Shown one piece after another: positions 1 through 8,826 of a stretch of DNA of 64,000 bases (within the stretch, counting starts at the first letter, position 1; the number at the start of each line of letters is the position of its first letter). The DNA lies in the NCBI RefSeq assembly GCF_003752175.1, contig NZ_RJVF01000009.1, positions 248,001 through 312,000 on the forward strand, written 5' to 3'. The notes beneath the pieces were generated by a model. It searched no databases. It was not told the origin of the DNA and saw nothing but the letters and a program-made list of their open reading frames with translations. The DNA comes from Comamonas sp. BIGb0124 (lineage in GTDB: Bacteria > Pseudomonadota > Gammaproteobacteria > Burkholderiales > Burkholderiaceae_C). Both the position numbers and the translations under genes were made by a program.

Positions 1-1684
1 AGCCCAGCAGGCTGCGCGCCACGCCTTCGGCGATCTTGATGCCGTCCACGCCGGCCGACAGAATGCCGCCCGCATAACCTGCACCCTCGCCGGCCGGAAA
101 CAGGCCACGCACATTGAGGCTCTGCAAGTCCTCGCCGCGGGTGATGCGGATGGGCGAGGACGTGCGGGTTTCCACACCGGTGAGAATGGCATCGGGCATG
201 TCGAAGCCCTTGATCTTCTTGCCGAAGGCCGGGAAGGCTTCGCGCATGGCGGCGATGGCGTAGTCGGGCAGGGCCGCATGCAGGTCGCCCAGGTTCACGC
301 CGGGCTTGTACGAAGGCTGCACGCCGCCGAACTCGCGCGAGGGCACCCCCGCCACGAAGTCGCCGACCAGTTGGCCTGGCGCACGGTAGTCGCTGCCGCC
401 CAGTTCGAAGGCCCGGGTCTCGAGGCGGCGCTGCATCTCGAGTCCGGCGAGCACGTGGGGCCGTCCATGCGCTTCGGGCGGCACATCCTCGAGCAGGCCG
501 TAATCGAGCGGGTAGTCCGACGGCTCGATGCCGACGACGATGCCCGCATTGGCATTGCGTTCGTTGCGCGAGTACTGGCTCATGCCGTTGGTCACCACGC
601 GGCCCGGTTCCGAGGTCGCCGCCACCACCGTGCCGCCCGGGCACATGCAGAAGCTGTAGACGGCCCGGCCGTTGCTGGCGTGGTGGACCAGCTTGTAATC
701 GGCCGCGCCCAGCAGCGGGTGGCCTGCGTGGCGGCCCCAGCGCGCGCGGTCGATGACGCCTTGCGGATGCTCGACCCGGAAGCCGATCGAGAACGGCTTG
801 GCCTCGATGTAGACGCCGCGCCGATGCAGCATCTGGAAGGTGTCGCGTGAACTGTGGCCCAGCGCCATGACCGCATGGTCGGTGCGCAGTTCGTGGCTCT
901 GGCCGGTGGCGAGGTCCAGCACCTGCAGGCCGCGCAGGCGCTGCTGGCCCTCTTCGCCGGGCTCGAGCAGGACGTCGGTCACGCGTTGCTCGAAGCGGAT
1001 CTCGCCGCCCAGGGCCGTGATCTGCGCGCGGATGTTCTCGACGACCTTGACCAGCTTGAAGGTGCCGATATGGGGGTGGGCGATGTAGAGGATCTCGGGC
1101 GGCGCGCCGGCCTTGACGAACTCTTCCATCACCTTGCGGCCGAGGTGGCGGGGGTCCTTGATCTGGCTGTAGAGCTTGCCGTCCGAGAAGGTGCCTGCGC
1201 CGCCTTCGCCGAACTGCACGTTCGACTCGGGATTGAGCACGCTCTTGCGCCACAGGCCCCAGGTGTCCTTGGTGCGCTGGCGCACCGTCTTGCCGCGCTC
1301 GAGCACGATCGGCTTGAAGCCCATCTGCGCCAGCAGCAGCGCGGCGAAGATGCCGCAGGGCCCGAAGCCCACCACCACGGGCCGGGGAGCCGCCAGCGCA
1401 GCGGGGGCCTGGCCCACCGGGTAGTAGGCCATGTCCGGCGTCGCGCGGATATGGGCGTGGTCGGTGTGCCGCGCCAGCAAGGCCGGCTCCAGCGCCTCGT
1501 CGGCCAGCGTGACATCGACGATGTAGACCACCAGCAGATCGGCCTTGCGGGCGTCGAAGCTGCGCTTGTGCACATGCACACGGGCCAGCGCGGCGGCATC
1601 CACCCCCAGGGTGCGGGCGGCCAGTTGGGCCAGTTCGCCCTCGGGATGGTCGAGAGGCAGCTTGAGTTCGGACAGGCGGATCAT
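1..1684 (-). CDS. NAD(P)/FAD-dependent oxidoreductase, COG2509 type (3' end outside window)
   Basis: Reading from an ATG at 1684-1682 the frame stays open to the window edge, giving about 561 residues beginning MIRLSELKLPLDHPEGE. A dinucleotide-binding motif (GFGPCGIFAALLL) lies near residue 105, and GEGGAGTFSDGKL, PGGTVVAA and a C-terminal GEGAGYAGGI segment follow. These are typical of the uncharacterised FAD-dependent dehydrogenase family COG2509, usually about 540-570 residues, so little is missing. The substrate is unknown. No strong ribosome binding site precedes the ATG, but the N-terminus fits the family. It is divergent from the gene at 1830. Confidence 0.85.
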   Translation of the reverse strand, partial: MIRLSELKLPLDHPEGELAQLAARTLGVDAAALARVHVHKRSFDARKADLLVVYIVDVTLADEALEPALLARHTDHAHIRATPDMAYYPVGQAPAALAAPRPVVVGFGPCGIFAALLLAQMGFKPIVLERGKTVRQRTKDTWGLWRKSVLNPESNVQFGEGGAGTFSDGKLYSQIKDPRHLGRKVMEEFVKAGAPPEILYIAHPHIGTFKLVKVVENIRAQITALGGEIRFEQRVTDVLLEPGEEGQQRLRGLQVLDLATGQSHELRTDHAVMALGHSSRDTFQMLHRRGVYIEAKPFSIGFRVEHPQGVIDRARWGRHAGHPLLGAADYKLVHHASNGRAVYSFCMCPGGTVVAATSEPGRVVTNGMSQYSRNERNANAGIVVGIEPSDYPLDYGLLEDVPPEAHGRPHVLAGLEMQRRLETRAFELGGSDYRAPGQLVGDFVAGVPSREFGGVQPSYKPGVNLGDLHAALPDYAIAAMREAFPAFGKKIKGFDMPDAILTGVETRTSSPIRITRGEDLQSLNVRGLFPAGEGAGYAGGILSAGVDGIKIAEGVARSLLG

Positions 1685-1829
1685 GGGGGGAACAGTCTTG
1701 CGGGCGGATCGCAGAGCGATCGAAGGCTCGTGGTCATCGAGCAGGGGGCACGATTTTAAAGGCCCCTCGCTCGAAGCGCCAGGGCTTGCGGGTAGCATCG
1801 GGGCCGTGTGCCCCTCCTGGCTTGCCGAC

Positions 1830-2174
1830 ATGACTGCCTTTCCCCAGAATCTGTACGACCGATACCACGCTCACGTCTACTTCGATGCGCAGACCGTGGC
1901 GCAGGCGCGTGCCCTGTGCCAGCGCGCAGGCGAACGGTTCGATGTTCAGGTCGGCCGGGTCCATGAACGGCTCGTCGGGCCCCATCCGTGCTGGAGCTGC
2001 CAGCTGGCTTTCGGGAAAGAAACGTTCGATGCGCTCATTCCGTGGCTCGAGGCCCAGCGCGGCGGCCTGGACGTTCTGGTGCATGGCGACACCGGCGACG
2101 ACCTGGCCGATCACACCCTGCACGTGTCGTGGCTGGGGCGTGCGCACACGCTCGACGTGTCGCGTTTTCTCTGA
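1830..2174 (+). CDS. DOPA 4,5-dioxygenase family protein
   Basis: A 114-residue protein beginning MTAFPQNLYDRYHAHVYFD. The paired histidines in YHAHVYFD, the HPCWSCQLAF segment and the C-terminal HTLHVSWLG are the features of the small DOPA 4,5-dioxygenase family (PF08883), extradiol-type ring-cleaving enzymes known from fungi and present as short homologues in many proteobacteria. The bacterial substrate is usually undefined, so only the family is assigned. The ATG at 1830 is chosen because similarity starts there; an in-frame GTG lies about 24 nt upstream. A TRIC-like gene follows after 21 nt and may be cotranscribed. Confidence 0.8.
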   Translation: MTAFPQNLYDRYHAHVYFDAQTVAQARALCQRAGERFDVQVGRVHERLVGPHPCWSCQLAFGKETFDALIPWLEAQRGGLDVLVHGDTGDDLADHTLHVSWLGRAHTLDVSRFL

Positions 2175-2195
2175 CCGCCCGAGCCGGCCGACATC

Positions 2196-2828
2196 ATGGA
2201 TATGCTGAGTTTCATCTACCTGGTGGCCATTGCCGCCGAAGCCGCTTCGGGCGCGATCATGGGCATGCGGCGCAACATGGACCTGTTCGGACTGTGTTTC
2301 ATCGGGACCGTGACCGCACTGGGCGGCGGTTCGGTGCGCGACATGTTGCTGGGCCACTATCCGCTGGGGTGGGTCGCCCACCCCGAATACCTGGCCTTCA
2401 CGATCGGTGCCGCGGTGGCTGCCGCCGCGCTGGCCCGCCAGGCCTATCGCGTCAAGGGCGCATTCCTGCTGCTCGACGCCATGGGACTGGTGGCTTTCAC
2501 CGTCATCGGCTGCAATATCGCGGCCGAGGCCGGTGTGCATGTCGTCATCGTGGTGCTGATGGGGCTGATCACCGGCATCTTCGGCGGCCTGCTGCGCGAC
2601 GTGCTGTGCAACCAGGTGCCGCTGGTGCTGCGCCGCGATCTGTACGCCTCGGTCTCGCTCGTGACCGGCGTGATCTACGTCGGACTGCAGCAGGGCGGCA
2701 TGGCACAGGGTCAGGCGATGCTGGCCGCGCTGGTCGTGGGTTTTGCCATGCGCATGCTGGCCATCCGTTTCAACTGGGCGTTGCCGGTCTTCAAGGCCGA
2801 GCACGTGCGCGGTTTCGACGAGGACTGA
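2196..2828 (+). CDS. Trimeric intracellular cation channel (TRIC/UPF0126) family membrane protein
   Basis: A 210-residue polytopic inner membrane protein with about seven hydrophobic segments. It has two glycine-rich repeats, TALGGGSVRDMLLGHYP (about residues 43-59) and TGIFGGLLRDVLCNQVP (about residues 126-142). This duplicated G-G-x-x-R-D pattern is the hallmark of PF03458 (YadS/YicG), bacterial relatives of TRIC potassium channels. Ion selectivity cannot be read from the sequence; some bacterial members have been linked to glycine transport. It is 21 nt downstream of the dioxygenase-like gene and convergent with ybhN. Confidence 0.88.
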   Translation: MDMLSFIYLVAIAAEAASGAIMGMRRNMDLFGLCFIGTVTALGGGSVRDMLLGHYPLGWVAHPEYLAFTIGAAVAAAALARQAYRVKGAFLLLDAMGLVAFTVIGCNIAAEAGVHVVIVVLMGLITGIFGGLLRDVLCNQVPLVLRRDLYASVSLVTGVIYVGLQQGGMAQGQAMLAALVVGFAMRMLAIRFNWALPVFKAEHVRGFDED

Positions 2829-2862
2829 ACCGGCCGATGCGAAGGAGGCCTCGGCCGGGCGC

Positions 2863-3900
2863 TCAGTGCCGGCCTCGCCATTCCATCCACGCAAACGCCA
2901 GTCCGGCCAGCAGAAGCGGCGCAAAGAAATACATCGCACGGTAGGCCAGCACGGCGGCCAGCGCTGCCGGTGCGGGCATGTAGGCCGACAGCACGGTCGC
3001 CCCCACGGCCTCGAGCACGCCCAGGCCGGCCGGGATGCGCGAGATCAGGCCGGCCATGGCACCGAGCAGCACCACGGCCAGCGTGGCGGCATAAGGCGCC
3101 TGCTGCTGGGTGAGCAGCCAGATGGCCGCGCCCATCGTCATCCAGTTGACGACCGACACCGTGGTCTGCAGCACGGCGGCTTGCCAGCTCGGCATTGGAA
3201 ACGTGCGGCCTCGCACGGCCAGCGGCTCGCCCTTGCGCCAGGCGCACAGCACCACATAGGCCAGCGTCAGCCCGGCCAGCACGCCGCCGATGAGGCGCAA
3301 GGCCTCGGGGCCGACATGCCATTGCTCGGGCAGTTGCGGCGACCAGGCCCAGAACACGGCACCGGCCAGGACAAAGTAGCCCAGCCAGTTGGTGACGATG
3401 CTCAGGCCCACGATCTGTCCGATCTTGCCGACGCTGACGCCACGTTGCGAGTACAGCCGGTAGCGCACCGAGACCCCCCCGATGATGGAGCCCAGGTTGA
3501 GCGTGAAGGGATAGGCGACCAGCGTGATGCCCATGGTGCGCGGGACCGACAGCGCGTGCCGGGTGTAGTGCCGCCCGAACAGGTCGAACGTGCCGTAGAT
3601 CAGGTGGCTGGCCGCGCAAGCCAGCGCGCCGCCGGCGAGTGCCAGGGTGGGCAGGTCGGTGAAGGCCTGCCAGACGGCTGCCCAGTCCACGCCCCGTGCC
3701 TGTCGCACGAGCAGCGCGACCACCAGCAGCATGAACAGTCCGGCCAGCGTGCGGATCAGCCAGGGCCACCAGGGACGCGCCTGCAGGGCCTTCCAGCGGC
3801 CGGCGAGCGAGCTCGGACCGGCATCGGCCGACGGTTGCCTTGCGCCGTTGCGGCGCGATGCGGATTCTGCCGCCGTGACGGTGGGGGCTTGGGGCGGCAT
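2863..3900 (-). CDS. ybhN: YbhN-like UPF0104 / flippase-domain inner membrane protein
   Basis: A 345-residue membrane protein with about eight transmembrane segments after a charged N-terminus of roughly 45 residues. The pattern IGGVSVRYRLYSQRGVS and SRIPAGLGVLEAVG matches the lysylphosphatidylglycerol synthetase / UPF0104 membrane domain of E. coli YbhN. It lacks the C-terminal synthetase domain of MprF, so amino-acylation of lipid is unlikely. The frame is open further upstream into the neighbouring gene, but ATG 3900 (MPPQAPTVTAAE) avoids that overlap. It lies 41 nt downstream of a ClsB-like gene on the same strand, the same pairing as E. coli ybhO-ybhN, which suggests a role in phospholipid handling. 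Confidence 0.82.
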   Translation of the reverse strand: MPPQAPTVTAAESASRRNGARQPSADAGPSSLAGRWKALQARPWWPWLIRTLAGLFMLLVVALLVRQARGVDWAAVWQAFTDLPTLALAGGALACAASHLIYGTFDLFGRHYTRHALSVPRTMGITLVAYPFTLNLGSIIGGVSVRYRLYSQRGVSVGKIGQIVGLSIVTNWLGYFVLAGAVFWAWSPQLPEQWHVGPEALRLIGGVLAGLTLAYVVLCAWRKGEPLAVRGRTFPMPSWQAAVLQTTVSVVNWMTMGAAIWLLTQQQAPYAATLAVVLLGAMAGLISRIPAGLGVLEAVGATVLSAYMPAPAALAAVLAYRAMYFFAPLLLAGLAFAWMEWRGRH

Positions 3901-3941
3901 GGTGGAGTCTCGTGACGTAGGGCGGATGGGAGGGCAGTGTG

Positions 3942-5219
3942 TCAGGTCGCGGCTGCGCGTGCCGCGGTTTCTTCGTCGACCGTGCCGCCGTCCTCGGCCT
4001 GCACGCGCGCCAGGGCAATGGTGGGTTTGTGGCGCGGCAGCCATCCGGCCCAGGTCGGAAACCAGCGCAGCACGTGGAACACGCAATAGCTGCGCACCAG
4101 CCGCAGGCCATGCCATCGGCCTTCGGGCTCGGGCACCACCGGCGTACAGCTGTGCTTCATCAGCCGGTCGAGGTTTTCATGGAGGGTGGCGTTGAAGGCC
4201 CGGTCGCGAACCACGATATTGGCTTCGAGGTTGAGCGAAAGACTCAGCGGATCCAGATTGCTCGAGCCGATGGTGGCCCACTGGTCGTCGACCAGGGCCA
4301 CCTTGCCGTGCAGCGGCCGGTCGCAGTACTCGTAGATCTTCACGCCGGCGCGCAGCAGATGGTCGTACAGCAGCTTGGCCGCCGTCTTCACGATCGGCAT
4401 GTCGGGCTCGCCCTGAAGGATCAGGCGCACGTCGACGCCGCGCAAGGCAGCCCGGCGCAATGCGCGGATGAAGCGGTAGCCCGGAAAAAAATAGGCGTTC
4501 GCGATGATCACCCGCTCGCGGGCCGTGCGCAGCGCGGCCTGGTAGTGGCGCTCGATGTCGTTGCGGTGGCGGTGGTTGTCGCGCGTCACGAACAAGGTCT
4601 CGACGTCGCCTGCGGGTTGGGCGTCGCGGCCCAGGTTGCGGTTGTCTTCCCGCGGCGATTCGCCGATCGCGCGGAACACGAATTCACGGATGCGCTGCAC
4701 CACGGGTCCGCGGATGGCCGTGGCATAGTCCTGCTTGGCCGTGGGCCCGAAGTCGGCCAGGTGGTCGGCGCCGTAATTGATGCCGCCGATGAACGCCAGT
4801 TCGCCGTCGACCACCACGATCTTGCGGTGCATGCGGCGCAGCACATTGATGCGTTTGCCCATCACCTTCTGGCCGGGATCGAACACCCGGAACTTGACAC
4901 CGGCCTGGATCAGCTTGGCGATGAAGCCCCGCGAGAGCTCATAGGAACCGTAGCCGTCGACCAGCACATGCACGTCGACGCCGCGGCCCGCGGCGTCGAG
5001 CAAGGCTTCCTGAAGCGCCGCACCGACCTTGTCCTCGAACAGGATGAAGGTCTCGAGCACCACTTCGCGCTGCGCGCTCTGAATGGCTTGGTTGACCGCG
5101 GGGAAGAACTCCTCGCCGTTTTCCAGCAGCTTCAGGCTGTTGCCGGCCGTCCAGCGCGAGTTGTGCCTCTGGAAGCGTTGGCGCCAGGCAGCGGCGGGTC
5201 GGGTCGGGGCATGGGGCAT
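3942..5219 (-). CDS. clsB: Phospholipase D-family cardiolipin synthase, ClsB-like
   Basis: A 425-residue protein with two HKD motifs: H131-x-K133-x4-D138 (HRKIVVVDGELAFIGG) and H304-x-K306-x4-D311 (HGKVALVDDQWATIGSSNLD). Two HKD half-sites define phospholipase D-type phosphatidyltransferases, which join phosphatidyl groups to make cardiolipin. The length and the absence of N-terminal membrane helices match E. coli ClsB (YbhO) better than ClsA. ATG 5219 (MPHAPTRPAAAW) is chosen; the open frame upstream is low-complexity and runs towards rnpB. Its partner ybhN follows on the same strand. Confidence 0.87.
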   Translation of the reverse strand: MPHAPTRPAAAWRQRFQRHNSRWTAGNSLKLLENGEEFFPAVNQAIQSAQREVVLETFILFEDKVGAALQEALLDAAGRGVDVHVLVDGYGSYELSRGFIAKLIQAGVKFRVFDPGQKVMGKRINVLRRMHRKIVVVDGELAFIGGINYGADHLADFGPTAKQDYATAIRGPVVQRIREFVFRAIGESPREDNRNLGRDAQPAGDVETLFVTRDNHRHRNDIERHYQAALRTARERVIIANAYFFPGYRFIRALRRAALRGVDVRLILQGEPDMPIVKTAAKLLYDHLLRAGVKIYEYCDRPLHGKVALVDDQWATIGSSNLDPLSLSLNLEANIVVRDRAFNATLHENLDRLMKHSCTPVVPEPEGRWHGLRLVRSYCVFHVLRWFPTWAGWLPRHKPTIALARVQAEDGGTVDEETAARAAAT

Positions 5220-5373
5220 GGTGGTGTCTGCACGGCGCGGAGCACGCGCCGGTCCGGAAACTTGCATGATCCGATTATGGAGATCGGCCTTGCGGCCTCT
5301 TGTAGGACGGCCGAGCACGCTGGCGTGTGACCCGAAGCCGGCCCGCCTGGCCCGGTGGGGGCCCCGGATCGGC

Positions 5374-5379
5374 GATAAT
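5374..5379 (+). promoter_or_regulatory. Probable -10 element of rnpB
   Basis: GATAAT lies 6 nt before the predicted 5' end of RNase P RNA. No convincing -35 is visible 17 bp upstream in this very GC-rich stretch. Confidence 0.45.
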
Positions 5380-5385
5380 GCGCCC

Positions 5386-5706
5386 GTGAAGCACGCCAGA
5401 CCGCCGCTGGTGCAATCATGGAAACATGGCACTGGAGGAACGTCCGGACTGCGCAGGGCAGCGTAGGAGGTAACACCTCTCCACCGCGAGGTGAGGATCA
5501 GAGCAACAGAGACGAGCCGGTTCAGTCCGGGTGAAACGGGCAATCTCTACGCGCAGCAATACCAAATAGGTGGACATCGAGGCGGCCCGCTGAGTCCACG
5601 GGTAGGTAGCACCGAGCCGGGTGGCGACATCCGGCCCAGATTAATGGCGGTCACATGGCGGGCAACCGTCGTGCACAGAATCCGGCTTATCGGCGTGCTT
5701 CACACT
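5386..5706 (+). ncRNA. rnpB: RNase P RNA, bacterial class A
   Basis: About 320 nt of non-coding sequence carries class A RNase P landmarks in order: a 5' GTGAAGCACGCC that pairs exactly with GGCGTGCTTCAC at 5692-5703 (helix P1); the P4 5' half GGAGGAACGTCCGGACT; CAGGGCAGCGTAGGAGGTAA; GGGTGAAACGGGCAA; and the P4 3' half ACAGAATCCGGCTTAT near 5676. This ribozyme, with the RnpA protein, removes 5' leaders from tRNA precursors. The consensus P4 strand is usually GAGGAAAGTCC; here one A is C. The exact ends are inferred from P1 pairing. Confidence 0.95.
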
Positions 5707-5773
5707 AACTTGTTGTCATCGAACACGAATCGAGCGTCTGAAGACCTGCCGTGCAGGATATTCGGCTTGTCGC

Positions 5774-5796
5774 TATAATAGATAGCAAGCTAACTA
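5774..5796 (+). promoter_or_regulatory. marR/slyA promoter -10 with overlapping SlyA-like operator
   Basis: A perfect -10 TATAAT (5774-5779) runs directly into the imperfect palindrome TAGATAGCAAGCTAACTA (5779-5796). Its core ATAGCAAGCTAA (5782-5793) differs at one base from the known SlyA site TTAGCAAGCTAA. An operator over the start site of the MarR gene points to autorepression. No good -35 is visible. Confidence 0.7.
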
Positions 5797-5859
5797 TTTA
5801 GATGATGGCTATCCGATGCAAGGCGTGCAGGTCTGTGCGGATGGCCGAGGAAAACCGCC

Positions 5860-6402
5860 ATGTCCCTGTCGCTCTCCGCTCTCTCCAACGCCTCGCCCCG
5901 TGCAGCCGCCCTCATGTCGCTGAGCATGACCCTGGGTGTCCTGCAGCGTGGCTACCGTGCTGCGGCCGACAAGGCGGTGAGCGGATTGGGCCTGTCGCAT
6001 GCGATGGCCTGGCCGCTGGTGTTCATCAGCCGTTTGGGAGGCGGGCTGCGGCAGGGGGTTCTGGCCGATGCCATGAGCATCGAGGGACCGTCGCTGGTGC
6101 GTTCGCTCGACCAGTTGGTCGAAGCCGGCCTCGTCGAGCGACGCGAAGATGCGCTGGATCGCCGGGCCAAGACCTTGCATCTCACCTCGGCAGGCGAGCG
6201 GGTGTGTGCCGAGATCGAGGAGGCGCTCAACACCCTGCGCTCGACCCTGTACGACGGCGTCGACGATGCGGACATCCAGGCCTGCCAGCGGGTGTTCGAC
6301 ACCTTGACGCATCGCCTGGGCATCACCGCGCCCTCGGTGCCCGGGGTGCCGGTGCAGTCGGCTTCCGCGGTGGATTCCCGGCCGGTCAGCGCCAAGGACT
6401 GA
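5860..6402 (+). CDS. MarR-family (SlyA-like) transcriptional regulator
   Basis: A 180-residue cytoplasmic DNA-binding protein. The segment from LGLSHAMAWPLVFISR through SIEGPSLVRSLDQLVEAGLVERREDALDRRAKTLHLTSAG (about residues 44-124) is a MarR winged helix-turn-helix: recognition helix around SLVRSLDQL and wing at DRRAKTLHLT. SlyA-like members sense small aromatic or toxic compounds and control efflux genes. ATG 5860 has an upstream purine-rich AGGAAAA. The efflux operon begins 4 nt after its stop, so regulator and target are probably one transcript under the operator at 5779-5796. In E. coli slyA neighbours the ydhIJK efflux genes, which supports the assignment. Confidence 0.85.
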   Translation: MSLSLSALSNASPRAAALMSLSMTLGVLQRGYRAAADKAVSGLGLSHAMAWPLVFISRLGGGLRQGVLADAMSIEGPSLVRSLDQLVEAGLVERREDALDRRAKTLHLTSAGERVCAEIEEALNTLRSTLYDGVDDADIQACQRVFDTLTHRLGITAPSVPGVPVQSASAVDSRPVSAKD

Positions 6403-6406
6403 TGCC

Positions 6407-8536
6407 GTGGCCACCTTGACTTTGCCGCGCTACACCCGCGCGGAACTTGTTTTTTCCGGCAAGAGTTTTGCCGCCGCCATGCTGGCCATGTATCTGGCCA
6501 GCCGGGCCGGTCTGCCGCGGCCGTTCTGGGCCTTGATGACGACCTACATCGTTGCGCATCCGCTGGCCGGTGCGGTGCGGTCCAAGGCCCTGTTCCGTTT
6601 CGGCGGCACGCTGGTCGGCAGCATGGCGGCTCTGCTGCTGGTGCCGGCGTTGGTGAATGCGCCGGAACTGCTCAGCCTGGCCCTGGCGTGCTGGGTGGCG
6701 CTGTGCCTTTATGTGTCTCTGCTCGACCGCACGCCGCGAGCCTATCTTTTCATGCTCGCCGGATACACCGCGGCGCTCATCGGGTTTCCGGCAGTCACCA
6801 CGCCCGAGCTCATGTTCGACACGGCGATCGCCCGCGTCGAAGAGATCGGCCTGGGCATTCTGTGCGCTTCGGTGGTGCACAGCATCGTGTTGCCCGCCAG
6901 CCTGGCGCCCAGCGTGCTGGGCCTCATGGACCGCACGCTGGCCGATGCGCGCCGCTGGCTCGGCGACCTGCTCGACCCGCTGCGCACGGCGCCCATTTTG
7001 CCGGGCTCGGCCGATTCCAAGCTCACTGCCGACCGCCGCCGGCTGGCTGCCGACATCACGCAACTGCGGCTGCTGTCGACCCACGTGCCCTTCGACACCA
7101 CCCATCTGCGCTGGACGGCCGGCGCCATCCGCGCCATGCAGGACCGTGTGGCCGCCCTGACGCCGATGCTGTCGGCTGTGGAGGACAGGCTCCGGGCCCT
7201 GCAGGACGCCTCGGGCCAGTTGCCTGCCGATGTGGCCGCGCTGCTGACGCAAGCCGCCCGTTGGCTCGAACAGCAGCAGACGGCCGGTGCAGCGTCGGAC
7301 GATCCGAGAGCAGGGCGGCAGGCGATGACGCCTGCGATCGAGGATTTCTGTGCCGCCGCGCAGGCACGCGCCGAGCCCGGCCGTCCGGGCAGCGAGTGGC
7401 AGTTGGCCCTGCGCATCGGGCTGGCCCAGCGGCTGGCCGAACTGGTCGACAACTGGTGGTCGTGCGGCCAGTTGCGCCGCGACATCGACTCGGGGCTTTC
7501 GGGTGCTGCCGTGCCGCTGCGCCGGACGGCCGAGCTGGGCAACCGGGTGTTGCACCGCGACCGCGGCATGGCGCTCCTGTCGGCCTTGGCCGTGGTCATC
7601 GCGGTGGGCCTGTGCTGTCTGTTCTGGATCGTGACGGCGTGGCCCATGGGCTATGTGGCGGCCATGATGGCGGCGATCTTCAGCTGTTTCTTTGCCGCCA
7701 TGGACGATCCGGTGCCCGCCATGCATGGCTTTCTGAAGTGGACGCTGTGGTCCATTCCCCTGTCCGCCCTGTATGTGCTGATCCTGCTGCCGCTGGTTCA
7801 GGATTTCGGCATGCTGGTGTTGGTCTGCGCCCCCCTGTTTCTGGTCCTGGGCCTGTACATCGCCCGGCCCGCGACCTTCGGCATCGCCATGCCGCTGTTT
7901 TTCGGCGTGGCCGGCACGCTGTCCATGCATGACACGGCCAATGCCGATCTCACCAGCTTTCTCAACTTCATGGTGGCCGAGGCGATCGGCGTGGTGGTCG
8001 CTGCCCGGGTGGCCCGGCTGATGCGCTCGGTCGGAGCGGCCTGGAGCGCCCGCCGCATCCAGCGCGCGACGTGGCGCGAACTCGGCCATATGGCCGAAGC
8101 CGGCCGGCCGCACGATCCGTCCTACGCCGTGCGCATGCTCGACCGCATCGGCCTGCTGGCCCCGCGTATTGCGCAGGCCGGCGGCACGGTCGAGGGTGTC
8201 GTGGCCCACGACGCCTTGCGCGACCTGCGCGTGGGCACCGACATCGCTGCGCTGCAGCGTGCCCGTGGCGTTCTGCCTGCCGAGCCTCTGGACGCCCTGA
8301 TGCGTCAACTGCACCGGTTCTTCATCGACCGGGCCGAGGGTGGTGCGCCAGGCGTCCCGCCCGCTGCGCTGCCCTGCCTCGACCGCCTGCTCGCGGAGTT
8401 GCTGCGCGCTCGGCCCGTGCCGGCCGGCGAGCGCCGCCGTGCCCTGGCGGCGCTGGTCGGTCTGCGCCGCAACCTGTTTCCCGACGCGCCGGCCGACTGG
8501 GCACCGGCGCCGTCTCTTCAAGGAGTCGCCCCATGA
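6407..8536 (+). CDS. FUSC-family inner membrane exporter (AaeB/YdhK-like)
   Basis: A 709-residue protein with two clusters of transmembrane helices (about residues 20-165 and 385-550), each followed by a soluble helical region. This is the fusaric acid resistance (FUSC) / AaeB architecture. Such proteins work with an HlyD-type adaptor to export aromatic carboxylic acids or similar toxic compounds. The start is GTG at 6407, four bases after the regulator's stop. The stop overlaps the next ATG (ATGA, 8533-8536), indicating translational coupling. Of the operon's genes it is closest to E. coli YdhK. Confidence 0.9.
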   Translation: MATLTLPRYTRAELVFSGKSFAAAMLAMYLASRAGLPRPFWALMTTYIVAHPLAGAVRSKALFRFGGTLVGSMAALLLVPALVNAPELLSLALACWVALCLYVSLLDRTPRAYLFMLAGYTAALIGFPAVTTPELMFDTAIARVEEIGLGILCASVVHSIVLPASLAPSVLGLMDRTLADARRWLGDLLDPLRTAPILPGSADSKLTADRRRLAADITQLRLLSTHVPFDTTHLRWTAGAIRAMQDRVAALTPMLSAVEDRLRALQDASGQLPADVAALLTQAARWLEQQQTAGAASDDPRAGRQAMTPAIEDFCAAAQARAEPGRPGSEWQLALRIGLAQRLAELVDNWWSCGQLRRDIDSGLSGAAVPLRRTAELGNRVLHRDRGMALLSALAVVIAVGLCCLFWIVTAWPMGYVAAMMAAIFSCFFAAMDDPVPAMHGFLKWTLWSIPLSALYVLILLPLVQDFGMLVLVCAPLFLVLGLYIARPATFGIAMPLFFGVAGTLSMHDTANADLTSFLNFMVAEAIGVVVAARVARLMRSVGAAWSARRIQRATWRELGHMAEAGRPHDPSYAVRMLDRIGLLAPRIAQAGGTVEGVVAHDALRDLRVGTDIAALQRARGVLPAEPLDALMRQLHRFFIDRAEGGAPGVPPAALPCLDRLLAELLRARPVPAGERRRALAALVGLRRNLFPDAPADWAPAPSLQGVAP

Positions 8537-8745
8537 TCGGAGAAGCCGCCGTCGACGGCCTGTATTTCCCCTGGCTGATGCTGCTCGCCCTGGCCGCCCT
8601 GCTCGTGAGCTGGGGCGTGCGCAGGCTGCTCGCCGCCAGCGGCTTCTATCGTTGGGTGTGGCATCCGGCGCTGTTCGATCTGGCCCTGTACGCGCTGCTG
8701 CTCTGGGGCCTGAGCAGGCTCAGCGGAGCCTGGCAGGCCGGCTGA
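8533..8745 (+). CDS. DUF1656 small membrane protein (YdhI/AaeX-like)
   Basis: A 70-residue protein beginning MIGEAAVDGLYFPWLML, with two predicted membrane helices (about residues 9-30 and 44-62). The N-terminal E-x-x-x-x-G-x-Y-x-P pattern and a position between a FUSC and an HlyD gene match DUF1656, represented by AaeX and YdhI. Its function is not established; it is assumed to support the exporter. It overlaps the FUSC stop by 4 nt. The 81-nt gap to the next gene is larger than other gaps in this operon. Confidence 0.85.
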   Translation: MIGEAAVDGLYFPWLMLLALAALLVSWGVRRLLAASGFYRWVWHPALFDLALYALLLWGLSRLSGAWQAG

Positions 8746-8826
8746 CGCCGCCGGCTCCTTGCATGGCCCTGCGCGGGTGGCCCCTGCCGCCCGCCGCCCC
8801 CGTCTTTTTCAGGAATCGAGAACAAC

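Noticed and set aside
4-1759. Long plus-strand open frames opposite the oxidoreductase
   Set aside because: High GC gives long antisense frames; their products are His/Arg/Ala-rich and the minus-strand frame has clear FAD-protein motifs.
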